Shown: positions 41,830 through 49,731 of the stretch, one piece after another
How positions within the stretch are numbered: position 1 is the first letter of the stretch
How the letters are laid out: every line of letters starts with the position of its first letter
Source: Planctomycetota bacterium
GTDB lineage: Bacteria; Planctomycetota; UBA1135
Direction of reading: 5' to 3'
NCBI GenBank assembly: GCA_004295085.1
Contig: SHNF01000012.1
Coordinates: forward strand, 35,454 to 99,453
Length of the DNA stretch: 64,000 nt
Notes under the pieces: generated by a model
Databases searched by the model: none
What the model saw: the letters and a program-made list of their open reading frames with translations, nothing else
What the model was told of the DNA's origin: nothing
Made by a program: the position numbers and the translations under genes

Positions 41830-44769
41830 TCAACGCACCACGGCGCGCGCCCACACGCCGGTGCCGTCCTGCACCGAATGGGCACCGTAGCGCGACGTCA
41901 GCTTCAGGAGCACGCGGTTGCCGTCGATCTGGTAGGCCCGCGGGTGCGGCGTGTCGTGGATGTCGGCGACCGCCTGGAAGTCGTTCGGCTGCCCGAACAC
42001 GACGGTGGCTGCTCCGTCCGGACTGGTGAACTCGAGGTAGATCACTTCGTCCTCGCGCTCGGCAAACGAGTAATGGACCTTGATGTCGGACGGGGCGTAG
42101 GGCTGCCCCTCGGCCAGGAGCGCCAGGCGGAAGTAGTGCTGCGGTCCGGGAGCGGACGCGCCCGTGGACAGGTTGAAGGCGAACTCGCTGCTGTTGCGCA
42201 GCAGCGCCTCCTTCACGGCGTGCGCGTCGTAGGCCAGCCCGTCTTCCGGGCTCGTTGCCGGATCGAACACGCGCCGCACACGCAGGAGGTCCGGCTGCCG
42301 GTCCGTGGGCACGACCTTCACGTACAACTGGGCGTAATCCACGGCCGCGTCCGCAACCCACCAGCCGTTGCGTCCGACCTGGCCGACGCGGTTGGGCTCG
42401 AACTCGGCCCCCGGGATGCCGTCGAGCAGGAACGGGACGGGATCGGCCGGATCGCCGCGGTAGTCGGGCACGAAGTAGCCCGGCTCCCGCGCGTCGAGCA
42501 CGGCATCGGGATCGTGGATCAGAGTGTTGTGGATCTGGCTGGACTGCGGAAAGCCGGCGCGCAGGTACACGGGACGCTGCACGCTGGCATCGAGGATCCA
42601 GCCCGCCGGGCTGCCCTGCACCCGGTTGCGCGGGTCGATGGCCCAGTTGGAGATCTTCGCGACCTGGGTGAGGGCCGCGGACAGGCGCCACTGCGGCGGG
42701 AAGGGCTGTCCGGCCACGGCCCCCGCGGGCTCGATCTCGAGGTCCGCGAAGCGCGCGAAACGGCAGTTGCGCAGCTCGTTGAACCCGTCGTACATCTCGA
42801 TGCCGCACAGGACGTCCCAGCGCTCCTCGTGCACTTCCTCCTCGTTGACCATGTACGGCACGGTCTGCGGCAGGCTGCGGCCCGCGTGCTGCTCGTACGC
42901 GTTCTGCTGGAACACGGACGGCTCGCCCCGGTTGTCGGTCTCGCCGATGAAGACGCAGTCGGACACCAGGAAGTGCCCTTCACCAGGCTCGCGGTCGCCC
43001 ACGCTGGCCGGGTAGAAGCCGGAGCGGCAGTCGGCCGTCGTGGCGCGCGTGAGCTCCACCGATCCCAGCGAACGGATCCAGATGCCGTGCCAGCGGCACT
43101 TGTACGCCGTGATGTCCTCGAAGCGCTGGACCAGGCCGGGGACCGGGCGGTTGACCGTGTTCTGGTACACGCCGAAGCCGCCGTTGCCGCCCGGCAGGTC
43201 GCCGCTGGAGTGGGCGCGGTTGCCGCGGAACAGGACGACATCCCCGGGGGCACCCCACTCCGGCCCGCGGAGCCTGCGGTCGTACACCGGCGGCGCCAGG
43301 TAGAAGCCGGCGAAGTAGGCGCCGGCGGCCACGTTGTCCTGGATGTCGTGGATCGCGCTGGAGAAGTAGAAGGCGGAGGCCTTCTCCACGATGACGCCCA
43401 CGCCGGCGCAGTCGCAGTGGCTCGAGCGCGCCGGCGGCGCCAGCTCCACGTCCGTGGGGAAGTTGACCAGTCCGAGGTTGCCGTGCACGCGGCAGTCGCG
43501 GGCGTCGTGCGCCGCGTCCGCGTCGTCCTCGAAGTAATACCCGTGTCCCACGGTGTTGTAGACCACGTTGCCCTGCACGTGCAGGCCGTGCGTGCCGTGC
43601 ACCACGATGCCGTGATGGAAGGTGTCGTGCACGCTGCAGTTCACGATCTCGTTGCGGCGCGCGTCGTGCGCCGCGCCCATGCGGTGGAAGTGCACCGGGT
43701 AGCGGCGCATCACGCCCTCGCGCCCCAGCCGCGTGAACTCCACCGCGCGCAGCCGGATCGAAGGCGCCCAGGGGCCGCCGTCGCCGGTGTCCGTGCCCGG
43801 GTGGAACAGCAGGTGCGGAAACCAGTCCTCGTGGCTCACCGCGGGATCATCCGGCAGCCGTTCGCCCTCGACGCGCAGGTTGCGCGTGAGCAGCGCCACC
43901 TCGGCGCGCTGGTCCACGTCGAACTGTGGATCCGCCGCCGGGGTCTGGATCCGGCCGCAGTGGTAGTAGGCGAAGCGCTCGCCGGACGGCAGGTGCAGCG
44001 TGGTCCCGTTGCTGATGCCGGCGATACGGAAGCGTTCGGCCTGCTTCTGGTCGAAATCGGTGGATGCGACCACGAACTCGCTGTCGTAGCCGGCTTCCAG
44101 CCAGCCGTCCAGCATTCCGGAGGGGCTCTCCAGCGTCAGGTCGGCCTGGTCGCGTGCGATCTCGAAGCCTTCGGCCAGGCGCGTCCACGCCGGCACCGGA
44201 TCGCGCCCGAACAGCCGCAGCGCGGCGCCGTTCTCGACCACGAAGCCGTAGTCCGCCAGCGCGCAGATGGTCTCGCAGTCGAGGGCGCCGCGGGCAGCGT
44301 CGAGCGGATCGATCTGAAGGTAGATCGAGTCCGGCGGCGGCGGGGCCAGGGTCCCGCCGCGGTTCACCAGGCGGATGACGGCGCGGGCGGGGAAGCGCTG
44401 CCCGGGCAGCCCGACCTGGAACAGGGCGCTCGGCCCGCTGACCAGGATGCTGGCCGCCTCCAGCGCCAGGTCGCCGGCGGCCGCGCTGAAGATGAGCTGG
44501 CCGTCCACGCGCAGCAGGCGGATGCTGGGCGTGAGGGCGCTGCCGGCATCCGCCGGCTCGTCCAGGTACACCCGGTCCCCGCGCCGGATCCACACCACTT
44601 CCTGGTCGTAGTGCGCGGGATCCTGCACGTAGTCCGACCAGGCGTAGCTGTTTGCCGGCAGCACGCGCGGCGGCGTGCCGGCCGGAGCCGGGTCCTGCGC
44701 CGTTCCCGGGGGGCAGAGGGGCAGGAGCGCCAGCGACCAGCTCGAGAGCAGCAGGGGTTGCAAGCGCAT
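41830..44769 (-). CDS. Secreted CEMIP/TMEM2-like beta-helix protein (putative hyaluronan- or polysaccharide-acting)
   Basis: 979 residues; ATG at 44769 preceded by a strong GGAGGGGAG site. Signal peptide MRLQPLLLSSWSLALLPLC. An N-terminal G8-like region (about 30-250) is followed by a long right-handed beta-helix. The stretch around residues 355-410 (RRYPVHFHRMG, NCSVHDTFHHGIVVHGTHG, YNTVGHGYYFEDD) and later blocks (FRGNRAHSSG, DITAYKCRWHGIWIR, GETDNRG, GIEMYDGFNELRNCRF) align in order with the animal CEMIP/TMEM2 core, from memory of those families. Those proteins bind or depolymerise hyaluronan. The bacterial substrate is unknown. Confidence 0.8.
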   Translation of the reverse strand: MRLQPLLLSSWSLALLPLCPPGTAQDPAPAGTPPRVLPANSYAWSDYVQDPAHYDQEVVWIRRGDRVYLDEPADAGSALTPSIRLLRVDGQLIFSAAAGDLALEAASILVSGPSALFQVGLPGQRFPARAVIRLVNRGGTLAPPPPDSIYLQIDPLDAARGALDCETICALADYGFVVENGAALRLFGRDPVPAWTRLAEGFEIARDQADLTLESPSGMLDGWLEAGYDSEFVVASTDFDQKQAERFRIAGISNGTTLHLPSGERFAYYHCGRIQTPAADPQFDVDQRAEVALLTRNLRVEGERLPDDPAVSHEDWFPHLLFHPGTDTGDGGPWAPSIRLRAVEFTRLGREGVMRRYPVHFHRMGAAHDARRNEIVNCSVHDTFHHGIVVHGTHGLHVQGNVVYNTVGHGYYFEDDADAAHDARDCRVHGNLGLVNFPTDVELAPPARSSHCDCAGVGVIVEKASAFYFSSAIHDIQDNVAAGAYFAGFYLAPPVYDRRLRGPEWGAPGDVVLFRGNRAHSSGDLPGGNGGFGVYQNTVNRPVPGLVQRFEDITAYKCRWHGIWIRSLGSVELTRATTADCRSGFYPASVGDREPGEGHFLVSDCVFIGETDNRGEPSVFQQNAYEQHAGRSLPQTVPYMVNEEEVHEERWDVLCGIEMYDGFNELRNCRFARFADLEIEPAGAVAGQPFPPQWRLSAALTQVAKISNWAIDPRNRVQGSPAGWILDASVQRPVYLRAGFPQSSQIHNTLIHDPDAVLDAREPGYFVPDYRGDPADPVPFLLDGIPGAEFEPNRVGQVGRNGWWVADAAVDYAQLYVKVVPTDRQPDLLRVRRVFDPATSPEDGLAYDAHAVKEALLRNSSEFAFNLSTGASAPGPQHYFRLALLAEGQPYAPSDIKVHYSFAEREDEVIYLEFTSPDGAATVVFGQPNDFQAVADIHDTPHPRAYQIDGNRVLLKLTSRYGAHSVQDGTGVWARAVVR

Positions 44770-44840
44770 GAACTCCCCTCCGACGGTAGCACGCGCGCGC
44801 GTGGCCACCAGCCCCGGGTGAGCGGCGCGCGGCGCGTGCC

Positions 44841-44846
44841 TATGCT
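44841..44846 (+). promoter_or_regulatory. Candidate -10 box TATGCT
   Basis: TATGCT 18 nt before the GTG of psd, in the divergent region with the beta-helix gene. Confidence 0.3.
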
Positions 44847-44864
44847 GCCCCCTGCGGTCTCCAG

Positions 44865-45710
44865 GTGCGCAACGCTCGCTTCCTCGTGACGCTGCCGGGC
44901 GTCCCGCGCCGCTGGATCTCGCGGATCGCGGGAGCCGCGGCCCGGCTGCGCGTGCCGCGGCGCTGGCGCGGCCGCGTGTGGCCGTTCGTGGCGCGCCGCC
45001 TGCACATCGAGCGCAGCGAAGTCCCCGGGGACTGGACCGACTACCCGCGCTTCCTGGACCTGTTCGCGCGGCCCCTGCCCGAGGGCGCGCGCCCGCTGCC
45101 GCTGAGCGACGCCTGGCTGTCCCCGGCCGACGGGACGGTCCTGGACCATTCCGTCGTGAGCTCGGAGGGCTCGTGGCTGATCAAGGGGACCCCGTACAGC
45201 AGCGAGGAGCTGCTGCCCGGCAGCGACGCCCGGGCCCTGCAGGGATTCCAGTCCGTGCAGATCTACCTGGCGCCGCACAACTACCACCGCTTCCACGCAC
45301 CCTGCGACCTGGCGGTGCTGGAGGCGGTGACCGCGCCCGGCGACCTGCTGCCGGTGGATCCCAGGGTCGTCGGACGGTCGCACCGCGTTCTGGCGCGCAA
45401 CCGGCGCGTGCTGCTGCGCTGCCGTTCCGGCGACGGCGCGCCGCTGTGGCTGCTGTTCGTGGGCGCGCTCAACGTGGGCCGCATGCGCTTCACCTTCGAC
45501 GCCACGCTGGGCCAGGAGCCAATCATCGCCGGAAGGCGCCGCTACGACCCGCCGCCGTGGCGCCAGGCCGGCGCGGAGATGGGACGCTTCGAGCTGGGCT
45601 CGACCATCGTGCTGTTCGTGCCGCCGGGGCGCCGCCTCCTGGTCGGCGTCGGCAGCCCCTGCCGCGTGCGCGAGCCCCTGCTGGGCGCGCCGCGCAACTC
45701 CGAGGCCTGA
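44865..45710 (+). CDS. psd: Phosphatidylserine decarboxylase
   Basis: 281 residues from a GTG. LSPADGTVLDHSV, LAPHNYHRFHAP (charge-relay His region) and FELGSTIVLF are the family hallmarks; Ser246 in LGST is where the proenzyme cuts itself to form the pyruvoyl group. It converts phosphatidylserine to phosphatidylethanolamine at the inner membrane. The next gene, an LplT-like carrier, begins 3 nt later, so both steps of PE supply and recycling may be co-expressed. Confidence 0.93.
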   Translation: MRNARFLVTLPGVPRRWISRIAGAAARLRVPRRWRGRVWPFVARRLHIERSEVPGDWTDYPRFLDLFARPLPEGARPLPLSDAWLSPADGTVLDHSVVSSEGSWLIKGTPYSSEELLPGSDARALQGFQSVQIYLAPHNYHRFHAPCDLAVLEAVTAPGDLLPVDPRVVGRSHRVLARNRRVLLRCRSGDGAPLWLLFVGALNVGRMRFTFDATLGQEPIIAGRRRYDPPPWRQAGAEMGRFELGSTIVLFVPPGRRLLVGVGSPCRVREPLLGAPRNSEA

Positions 45711-45713
45711 GCC

Positions 45714-46955
45714 ATGGAAGAGCGATCTGGCTGGCGCTCCTTCGCCTTCCTCGTGGCGGCCCAGTTCACCACCGTCGTCAACGACAACGTTTTCAAGCAG
45801 GCGGTACTGCTGCTCGCCGTCGGCAGTGCCGCCGAGAGCGACCGGCAGTGGCTGGCGAGCCTGCTGTTCGCCCTCCCCTTCCTCCTCTTCGCGTCCATCG
45901 GCGGCGACCTGGCCGACCGCTACTCCAAGCGCCGCATGGTCGTGATCGCCAAGTTCGCCGACGCCGCGATCATGGCGCTGGCGACGCTGGCTCTGGCCGG
46001 CGGCGACCCGCTGTTTCTCTCGGCCACGCTGTTCCTGAGCGGAGCCGAAAGTGCGTTCCTGGGCCCGGCCAAGTACGGCATCGTGCCCGAGCTGGTGCCG
46101 CGCCGCCGGCTCCCGCGCGCCAACGGCATCCTGCAAGGCTCGGTCCTGGTCGGCGTGATCCTCGGCACCGCCGCCGCCGGGCCCGCAGTCGCCAACCTCG
46201 ACACCTGCCTCTGGCTCATCCCCCTCTCCCTCTCCCTCTTCGCACTACTCGGCGCCGCCTTCGCCCTCGTCATCCACCCGCTGCCGCCGGCCGACCCGGC
46301 CCGCGCGCTGACCTGGAACCCCCTGCGCCCGCTGGCCGCGGGCCTGCGCCGCTCCGCCGCCACCACAGGACTCCTGCGCTCCATGCTGGGCTGCGCCGTG
46401 TTCTGGCTGGCCGGCGGGGTCGCGCTGCTCTCCTGGAACCAGCTCGGGCCGCAATTGCAGGTCCGCGACGGCCTGTGGTCGGTGGGCCTCGCTTCCCTCT
46501 CCCTGTCGCTCGCGCTCGGCTGCCTGGCGGCCGGACGCCTCAGTCGCGCTCGCCTGCGCGCGGACCTGATCCCGCTCGGCGGCGGCCTGTTCGCGCTGGC
46601 CCTGGTCGCCGCTGGGCTGGGCCCCGCGCAACCCTCCTGGCTGCTCGTCACCCTGATCACCGGTAACTTCTTTGCCGGTCTGTACTTGATCCCGCTCCAG
46701 ACTCTGATCCAGACCCTGCCGCCCGAGCAGGAGCGCGGCCGCGCCCAGGGCACCAACCAGATGCTGAACTGGGTCTTCATCATCGGCGCCAGTCTGCTCA
46801 AGCTCGCCTTCGACGCCCTGGACGTGCCCCCGCAGCGCATGTTCGCGCTGATCGGCGGCATCATCCTCGCCGCCGCCCTCCACATGCGCCCGCTCTCCCG
46901 CTTCACGGCCCCGCTCGAGCGCTCAAACCCACCATCGCTGACGGACTTGCTCTGA
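45714..46955 (+). CDS. LplT-like lysophospholipid / MFS transporter
   Basis: 413 residues, about 12 hydrophobic helices. TTVVNDNVFKQAVLLLAV near the start and LSGAESAFLGPAKYGIVPEL in helix 4-5 are the signature of LplT and of the MFS half of LplT-acyltransferase fusions. GGDLADRYSKRRMVV is the MFS loop 2-3 motif. LplT flips lysophosphatidylethanolamine inward for re-acylation. The acyltransferase itself is not next door. Linkage to psd supports a PE-related role. Confidence 0.8.
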   Translation: MEERSGWRSFAFLVAAQFTTVVNDNVFKQAVLLLAVGSAAESDRQWLASLLFALPFLLFASIGGDLADRYSKRRMVVIAKFADAAIMALATLALAGGDPLFLSATLFLSGAESAFLGPAKYGIVPELVPRRRLPRANGILQGSVLVGVILGTAAAGPAVANLDTCLWLIPLSLSLFALLGAAFALVIHPLPPADPARALTWNPLRPLAAGLRRSAATTGLLRSMLGCAVFWLAGGVALLSWNQLGPQLQVRDGLWSVGLASLSLSLALGCLAAGRLSRARLRADLIPLGGGLFALALVAAGLGPAQPSWLLVTLITGNFFAGLYLIPLQTLIQTLPPEQERGRAQGTNQMLNWVFIIGASLLKLAFDALDVPPQRMFALIGGIILAAALHMRPLSRFTAPLERSNPPSLTDLL

Positions 46956-47117
46956 CGCCAAGCCGGCGGAGCCAGCACGAGCGATCCCGCTCCCGGGCGC
47001 GGTCGGGGACACCCTTGCGGGCAGCGCGGCCGGGGCGGCGAACACCCCGAAGCCCGCTGGTCCTTCGTGCTCCGCCCGCGGTCGCGGCCCGCCGGGCACG
47101 TGGGATACAACCCTGGC
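46956..47117. other. Non-coding gap before the integron cassettes
   Basis: No gene seen. An imperfect inverted repeat joins GGCGGAGCCAGCACGA (46965-46980) and TCGTGCTCCGCC (47065-47076). It could fold as a large stem after the LplT-like gene or mark an old recombination site. No RYYYAAC half-site was found to pair with the GTTGAGC at 47118. Confidence 0.3.
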
Positions 47118-47132
47118 GTTGAGCCGACGAAC

Positions 47133-47401
47133 CTACAACATCTTCAGAAGGCGGTCGTAGTCAGCATGACTTCCGATCCAGAACCACGTCACCTCGTCGC
47201 TCTCCAAGAGTCCGACAGCGCGGAATCCGAGGGTAACCCGAACGGAAAACACGGGGTCTCGTGCGTGGATTCGCTTCAAGTGGAGGCTCGGGTGCTTGGG
47301 GTTGTCACGAAAGAGCCGATACGTTTTCACCGCAGCATCCCGACTTCCGAGGGCAGCTCGCGATAGGCTGCCCAGAAGCGCGGCGTGGCCCGCGACCTCA
47401 C
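47133..47401 (-). pseudogene. Frameshifted RelE/HigB-like toxin of a type II TA pair
   Basis: The gene starts at GTG 47401, overlapping the antitoxin stop (GTGA). The first 20 codons read VRSRATPRFWAAYRELPSEV, then the frame meets TGA. The C-terminal 69 codons (from 47342: RDAAVKTYRLFRDNP, VRVTLGFRAVGL, TWFWIGSHADYDRLL) are in the -1 frame. Joined, they make an 89-residue protein with the RelE-like layout. One missing base near 47342 explains it; no good slippery heptamer is seen. It is either a decayed toxin or a sequence error. Confidence 0.75.
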
Positions 47402-47616
47402 AGTTTGTCGGGATCCAGAACGGCCGTTCGACCAGCGGCGCGGTCATCGCGCGCTTCAGCCGCAAGCTTGCTTAGCGCGCTCTGCGATGCACCGAACTGG
47501 CGAGCCCAGGCTTTCTCGTCGCGAAGCTCGTCGAGCAGCCAGATGGCGACCCGATCTTGTTCCTCCGGCGGCAGGGTCGCCACCTTCGCGATGACAGCGT
47601 CAAGCGCTCGAGTCAT
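47398..47616 (-). CDS. Antitoxin of a type II toxin-antitoxin cassette
   Basis: 72 residues (MTRALDAVIAKVATLPPEEQ ...). It has the helical LPPEEQDRVAIWLLDEL and DEKAWARQFGASQSALSKLA layout of small antitoxins that pair with RelE-like toxins. A TATACT box ends 7 nt before its ATG, so the pair carries its own promoter, opposite to the cassette direction, as is common for TA cassettes. It should neutralise the toxin and repress the operon; the toxin is broken here. Confidence 0.75.
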   Translation of the reverse strand: MTRALDAVIAKVATLPPEEQDRVAIWLLDELRDEKAWARQFGASQSALSKLAAEARDDRAAGRTAVLDPDKL

Positions 47617-47623
47617 TGCTGTA

Positions 47624-47629
47624 GTATAG
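47624..47629 (-). promoter_or_regulatory. TATACT -10 box of the TA cassette
   Basis: TATACT on the minus strand ends 7 nt before the antitoxin ATG; TTGGGC lies 16 nt upstream as a possible -35. The transcript would start at or next to the ATG. Confidence 0.55.
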
Positions 47630-47644
47630 CGCACTGCGACCGCG

Positions 47645-47704
47645 GCCCAACAAGCCGCTGCAGCCGCCCGGCTTCGCCGGCGGCTGAGCGGCATAGCGTG
47701 CGGA
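47645..47704 (+). other. Integron attC site 1 (right-hand core degenerate)
   Basis: R'' is GCCCAAC (47645-47651, fits RYYYAAC). The arms GCCGCTGCAGCCGCC and GGCGGCTGAGCGGC pair fully except for one extra G, the usual extrahelical base of attC. The right core reads GTGCGGA where GTTRRRY is expected, so this site is probably decayed or weak. Confidence 0.65.
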
Positions 47705-47758
47705 CGGGCCCGCGGAAGACGAAACCTCGCGATTGGCGAAGCGCTGCTGGGAGATCAG

Positions 47759-48133
47759 GTGTTTGACCACGTCAAGTTCGGCGTCCGCAACGTCGCGGCG
47801 AGTAGAGCCTTCTACCTGAAGGCACTTGAGCCACTCGGAGTAACGGTCGCCACAGATTGGCCGCCAAGCGGTGTGGAACTTAGCCAACCACACGGCAATA
47901 GCTCGCTGTGCCTATACCAGACTGACGAGACTCCAGCACATCTCCACATCGCGTTCGTCGCCGAGAACCGCCAGCAAGTCGATGCGTTCTATCGCGCGGC
48001 AATGGAGGCGGGCGCGAAAGACAACGGCGCGCCTGGCTTGCGCCCCCAGTACAGTGGGCGCTACTACGCAGCGTTTGTGCTTGACCCGGATGGCCACAAC
48101 ATCGAAGCTGTCTGCCATGAGACCGCGGCCTAA
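47759..48133 (+). CDS. VOC-family (glyoxalase/dioxygenase fold) protein, integron cassette gene
   Basis: 124 residues from a GTG with GGGAG 5 nt upstream (47749-47753). One VOC domain with two beta-alpha-beta-beta-beta modules: FDHVKFGVRNVAASRAFYLK at the start, HLHIAFVAENRQQVDAFYRA in the middle and AFVLDPDGHNIEAVCHE at the end, the last carrying the metal Glu. Members include glyoxalase I, dioxygenases and fosfomycin/bleomycin resistance proteins; the substrate here is unknown. The stop TAA is within the R'' core of attC2. Confidence 0.85.
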   Translation: MFDHVKFGVRNVAASRAFYLKALEPLGVTVATDWPPSGVELSQPHGNSSLCLYQTDETPAHLHIAFVAENRQQVDAFYRAAMEAGAKDNGAPGLRPQYSGRYYAAFVLDPDGHNIEAVCHETAA

Positions 48134-48191
48134 CAGCCGGTTGCAGCGGACAGACCGCTGCGCGGGCCGCCGCTGAACCGGGGCGTTAGAC
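48128..48191 (+). other. Integron attC site 2 (canonical)
   Basis: 64 bp. R'' GCCTAAC (48128-48134) and R' GTTAGAC (48185-48191) fit RYYYAAC and GTTRRRY. The arms CCGGTTGCAGCGG and CCGCTGAACCGG pair with one extrahelical G in the left arm, followed by a variable stem-loop. This is the full asymmetric attC architecture. Confidence 0.85.
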
Positions 48192-48208
48192 GGCGCGCGG
48201 GAGCGACG

Positions 48209-48647
48209 ATGAAAGAGCACTTCTTCGTAGTTGATCCGGATGCTCCTTCGGATGCTAGAGCAGAAAAACTCGTGGGGCCAATCGCGATTCGCGCATGCGG
48301 ACTTTCCCGTGGATGCAATGCTCGAGAAGCCATTGGAGTCTCCACCAGAATACTTATGCGAGCACTTCATGGGCAAGGCGGTTGAGGCTTGGAATCCTAT
48401 GCTGGTGACGCACGTCAGATCCGCCTGGGTAGCGGCTTTGAACCAGTACGTTCTCCTCGGCGGCGAGCAAGTCATGTATCAAGAAGCTGCTTCGGTCGCT
48501 GCCAGGAATATCGGCGCGCCTACCGTCTTCATGAGCCAGTTCCAGTATCTCAGTCCAGAGTGGAATGCACTGCAGGTGGAAAGGCTCCGCGTCGCAGAGA
48601 CCTTCGTGAACGCGGTTCAGGATGCCGTAGCGGCCTGGGGTCAATAG
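48209..48647 (+). pseudogene. Frameshifted gene of the third cassette, unknown function
   Basis: ATG at 48209 has GGGAG 5 nt upstream. The first frame reads MKEHFFVVDPDAPSDARAEK and soon loses sense; the +1 frame from about 48270 continues NSWGQSRFAHADFPVDAML ... to a stop at 48647. Dropping one A from the run AAAAA (48264-48268) joins both into a 145-residue protein. No family recognised; it is rich in aromatic and acidic residues and is probably soluble. Base composition is lower in GC than the core genes. No attC follows it. Confidence 0.6.
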
Positions 48648-48674
48648 CACCGGAGACTCAGTGCAAGTCTACGC

Positions 48675-48697
48675 GGCAGCGGCTGGAAGCCGCTGCC
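48675..48697. terminator. Perfect 10-bp hairpin
   Basis: GGCAGCGGCT-GGA-AGCCGCTGCC, 27 nt after the third cassette gene, followed by ACTTCTT. A plausible intrinsic terminator with a weak T-run. Confidence 0.5.
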
Positions 48698-48919
48698 ACT
48701 TCTTGCCGATTGTATAAGCAAAGGAACGGCCACCACGGCGGCGAAGGGCGGTCGGATGCCAGAACAAACGAGCGCAGCTTGGCTTGGGAACGCCGGACCC
48801 GCCGCGCATTGGCATGCAGACTGCCGCGGAGATCCTGGCGGTCGAGAGGCAGGCTGTTGGCCGCGGGGCCCTTAAGGACCCGTTGAACTGTGAACATCCA
48901 AGCGGGACGCCGCAGGCGC

Positions 48920-48925
48920 TACCCT
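48920..48925 (+). promoter_or_regulatory. Candidate -10 box TACCCT
   Basis: TACCCT ends 8 nt before the ATG at 48934; no ribosome binding site between. Confidence 0.35.
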
Positions 48926-48933
48926 AGGCCGGG

Positions 48934-49731
48934 ATGAGCATGGCCCGCATTGCCCTCGCGAACGTCCGCGTGCCGGCGACGCCCGAGGAGTCCGTGCTCC
49001 TGGCGACAGCGGCGGTCGCCGCGGCAGGCCGACAAGGCGCGCTCGTGATCTGCTTTCCGGAATGCTTCGTTCCCGGATATCGGTGGCCGGGCACGACGGC
49101 GCCTTCGCCAGATCCCGCGTTCCTCGAGCGGGCGTGGGCCCATGTGACGGATGCCGCCAGGACTGCCGGCATCACGGTCATCCTGGGCACGGAGCGCGTG
49201 ACAGACCGCGGCTTGCAGATCACGGCTTGTGTGATCAATCCGGACGGAACGGTCGCGGGGTGGCAAGACAAGGGACAGATCGACCCGTCAGAAGAAGCCA
49301 TCTATCCCGCGCTCGCCACCGAACGCCGGGTCTTCACCGCCGGCCCGCTGACTTTCGGTGTGGTGATCTGCCACGAAGGGTGGAGATATCCGGAGACGGT
49401 GCGGTGGGCCGTGCGTCGAGGCGCGCAAGTGGTGTTTCACCCACACGCGCACGTCGCCGAGACCGGGAGCTATCGTCCGGCCACCTTCGCGGATCCCGCC
49501 AATAGCTTCCACGAGAAGGCGATCCTGTGTCGTGCGGCCGAGAACACGTGCTACTTCGCGTCGGTGAACTGCGCGAGCGATGGTTCCGGCACCACGTCGG
49601 CGATCGCGCGCCCGGACGGCACGCTGCAGTGCTTTCAACCTTACGGACAAGAAGCCTTGCTCGTGGCGGACCTGGACCTCAGCGCCGCCACCGGCTTGCT
49701 CGCCGCGCGGTGCCGGACCTCGCCGATGTAG
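48934..49731 (+). CDS. Carbon-nitrogen hydrolase (nitrilase superfamily)
   Basis: 265 residues. The Glu-Lys-Cys triad is visible: Glu43 (FPECFVPGY), Lys113 (WQDKGQID) and Cys146 (VVICHEGWRYPE). The fold runs through to VNCASDGSGTTSAIARPDG, the usual late block. Members hydrolyse nitriles, amides or N-carbamoyl compounds; the exact substrate is not decided by these motifs. ATG at 48934 or 48940 are both possible. Confidence 0.85.
   Translation: MSMARIALANVRVPATPEESVLLATAAVAAAGRQGALVICFPECFVPGYRWPGTTAPSPDPAFLERAWAHVTDAARTAGITVILGTERVTDRGLQITACVINPDGTVAGWQDKGQIDPSEEAIYPALATERRVFTAGPLTFGVVICHEGWRYPETVRWAVRRGAQVVFHPHAHVAETGSYRPATFADPANSFHEKAILCRAAENTCYFASVNCASDGSGTTSAIARPDGTLQCFQPYGQEALLVADLDLSAATGLLAARCRTSPM

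Larger units (their letters stand above)
47118..48191 (+). mobile_element. Integron gene-cassette array without integrase (CALIN-like)
   Basis: Two attC sites in the same orientation (47645-47704 and 48128-48191) bound small genes. Cassette 1 holds a reverse-oriented toxin-antitoxin pair, starts near GTTGAGC (47118-47124, fits GTTRRRY) and ends at attC1. Cassette 2 holds a VOC-family gene whose TAA stop lies inside attC2, as is typical. A third gene begins 18 nt after attC2. No tyrosine-recombinase integrase was found in the window, so this is a cluster of attC sites lacking an integrase. Confidence 0.72.
48648..48933. other. Non-coding gap after the cassettes
   Basis: No gene supported. It holds the perfect hairpin listed separately (48675-48697) and, at its right end, the TACCCT box of the nitrilase-family gene. 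GTTGAAC near 48880 fits an attC core but has no partner half-site. Confidence 0.4.

Noticed and set aside
41746..44889. Long rightward frame across the CEMIP-like gene
   Set aside because: No start signal or domain; the minus strand has a signal peptide, a strong ribosome binding site and conserved motifs.
47335..47348. Programmed -1 frameshift in the toxin gene
   Set aside because: No X XXY YYZ heptamer or downstream pseudoknot could be recognised; a missing base is simpler.
48876..48886. GTTGAAC as a third attC core
   Set aside because: No RYYYAAC half-site and no foldable arms upstream within 150 bp.
48658..48897. Small leftward frame of 79 codons in the gap after the cassettes
   Set aside because: No ribosome binding site, no family, and it ends across a perfect hairpin.
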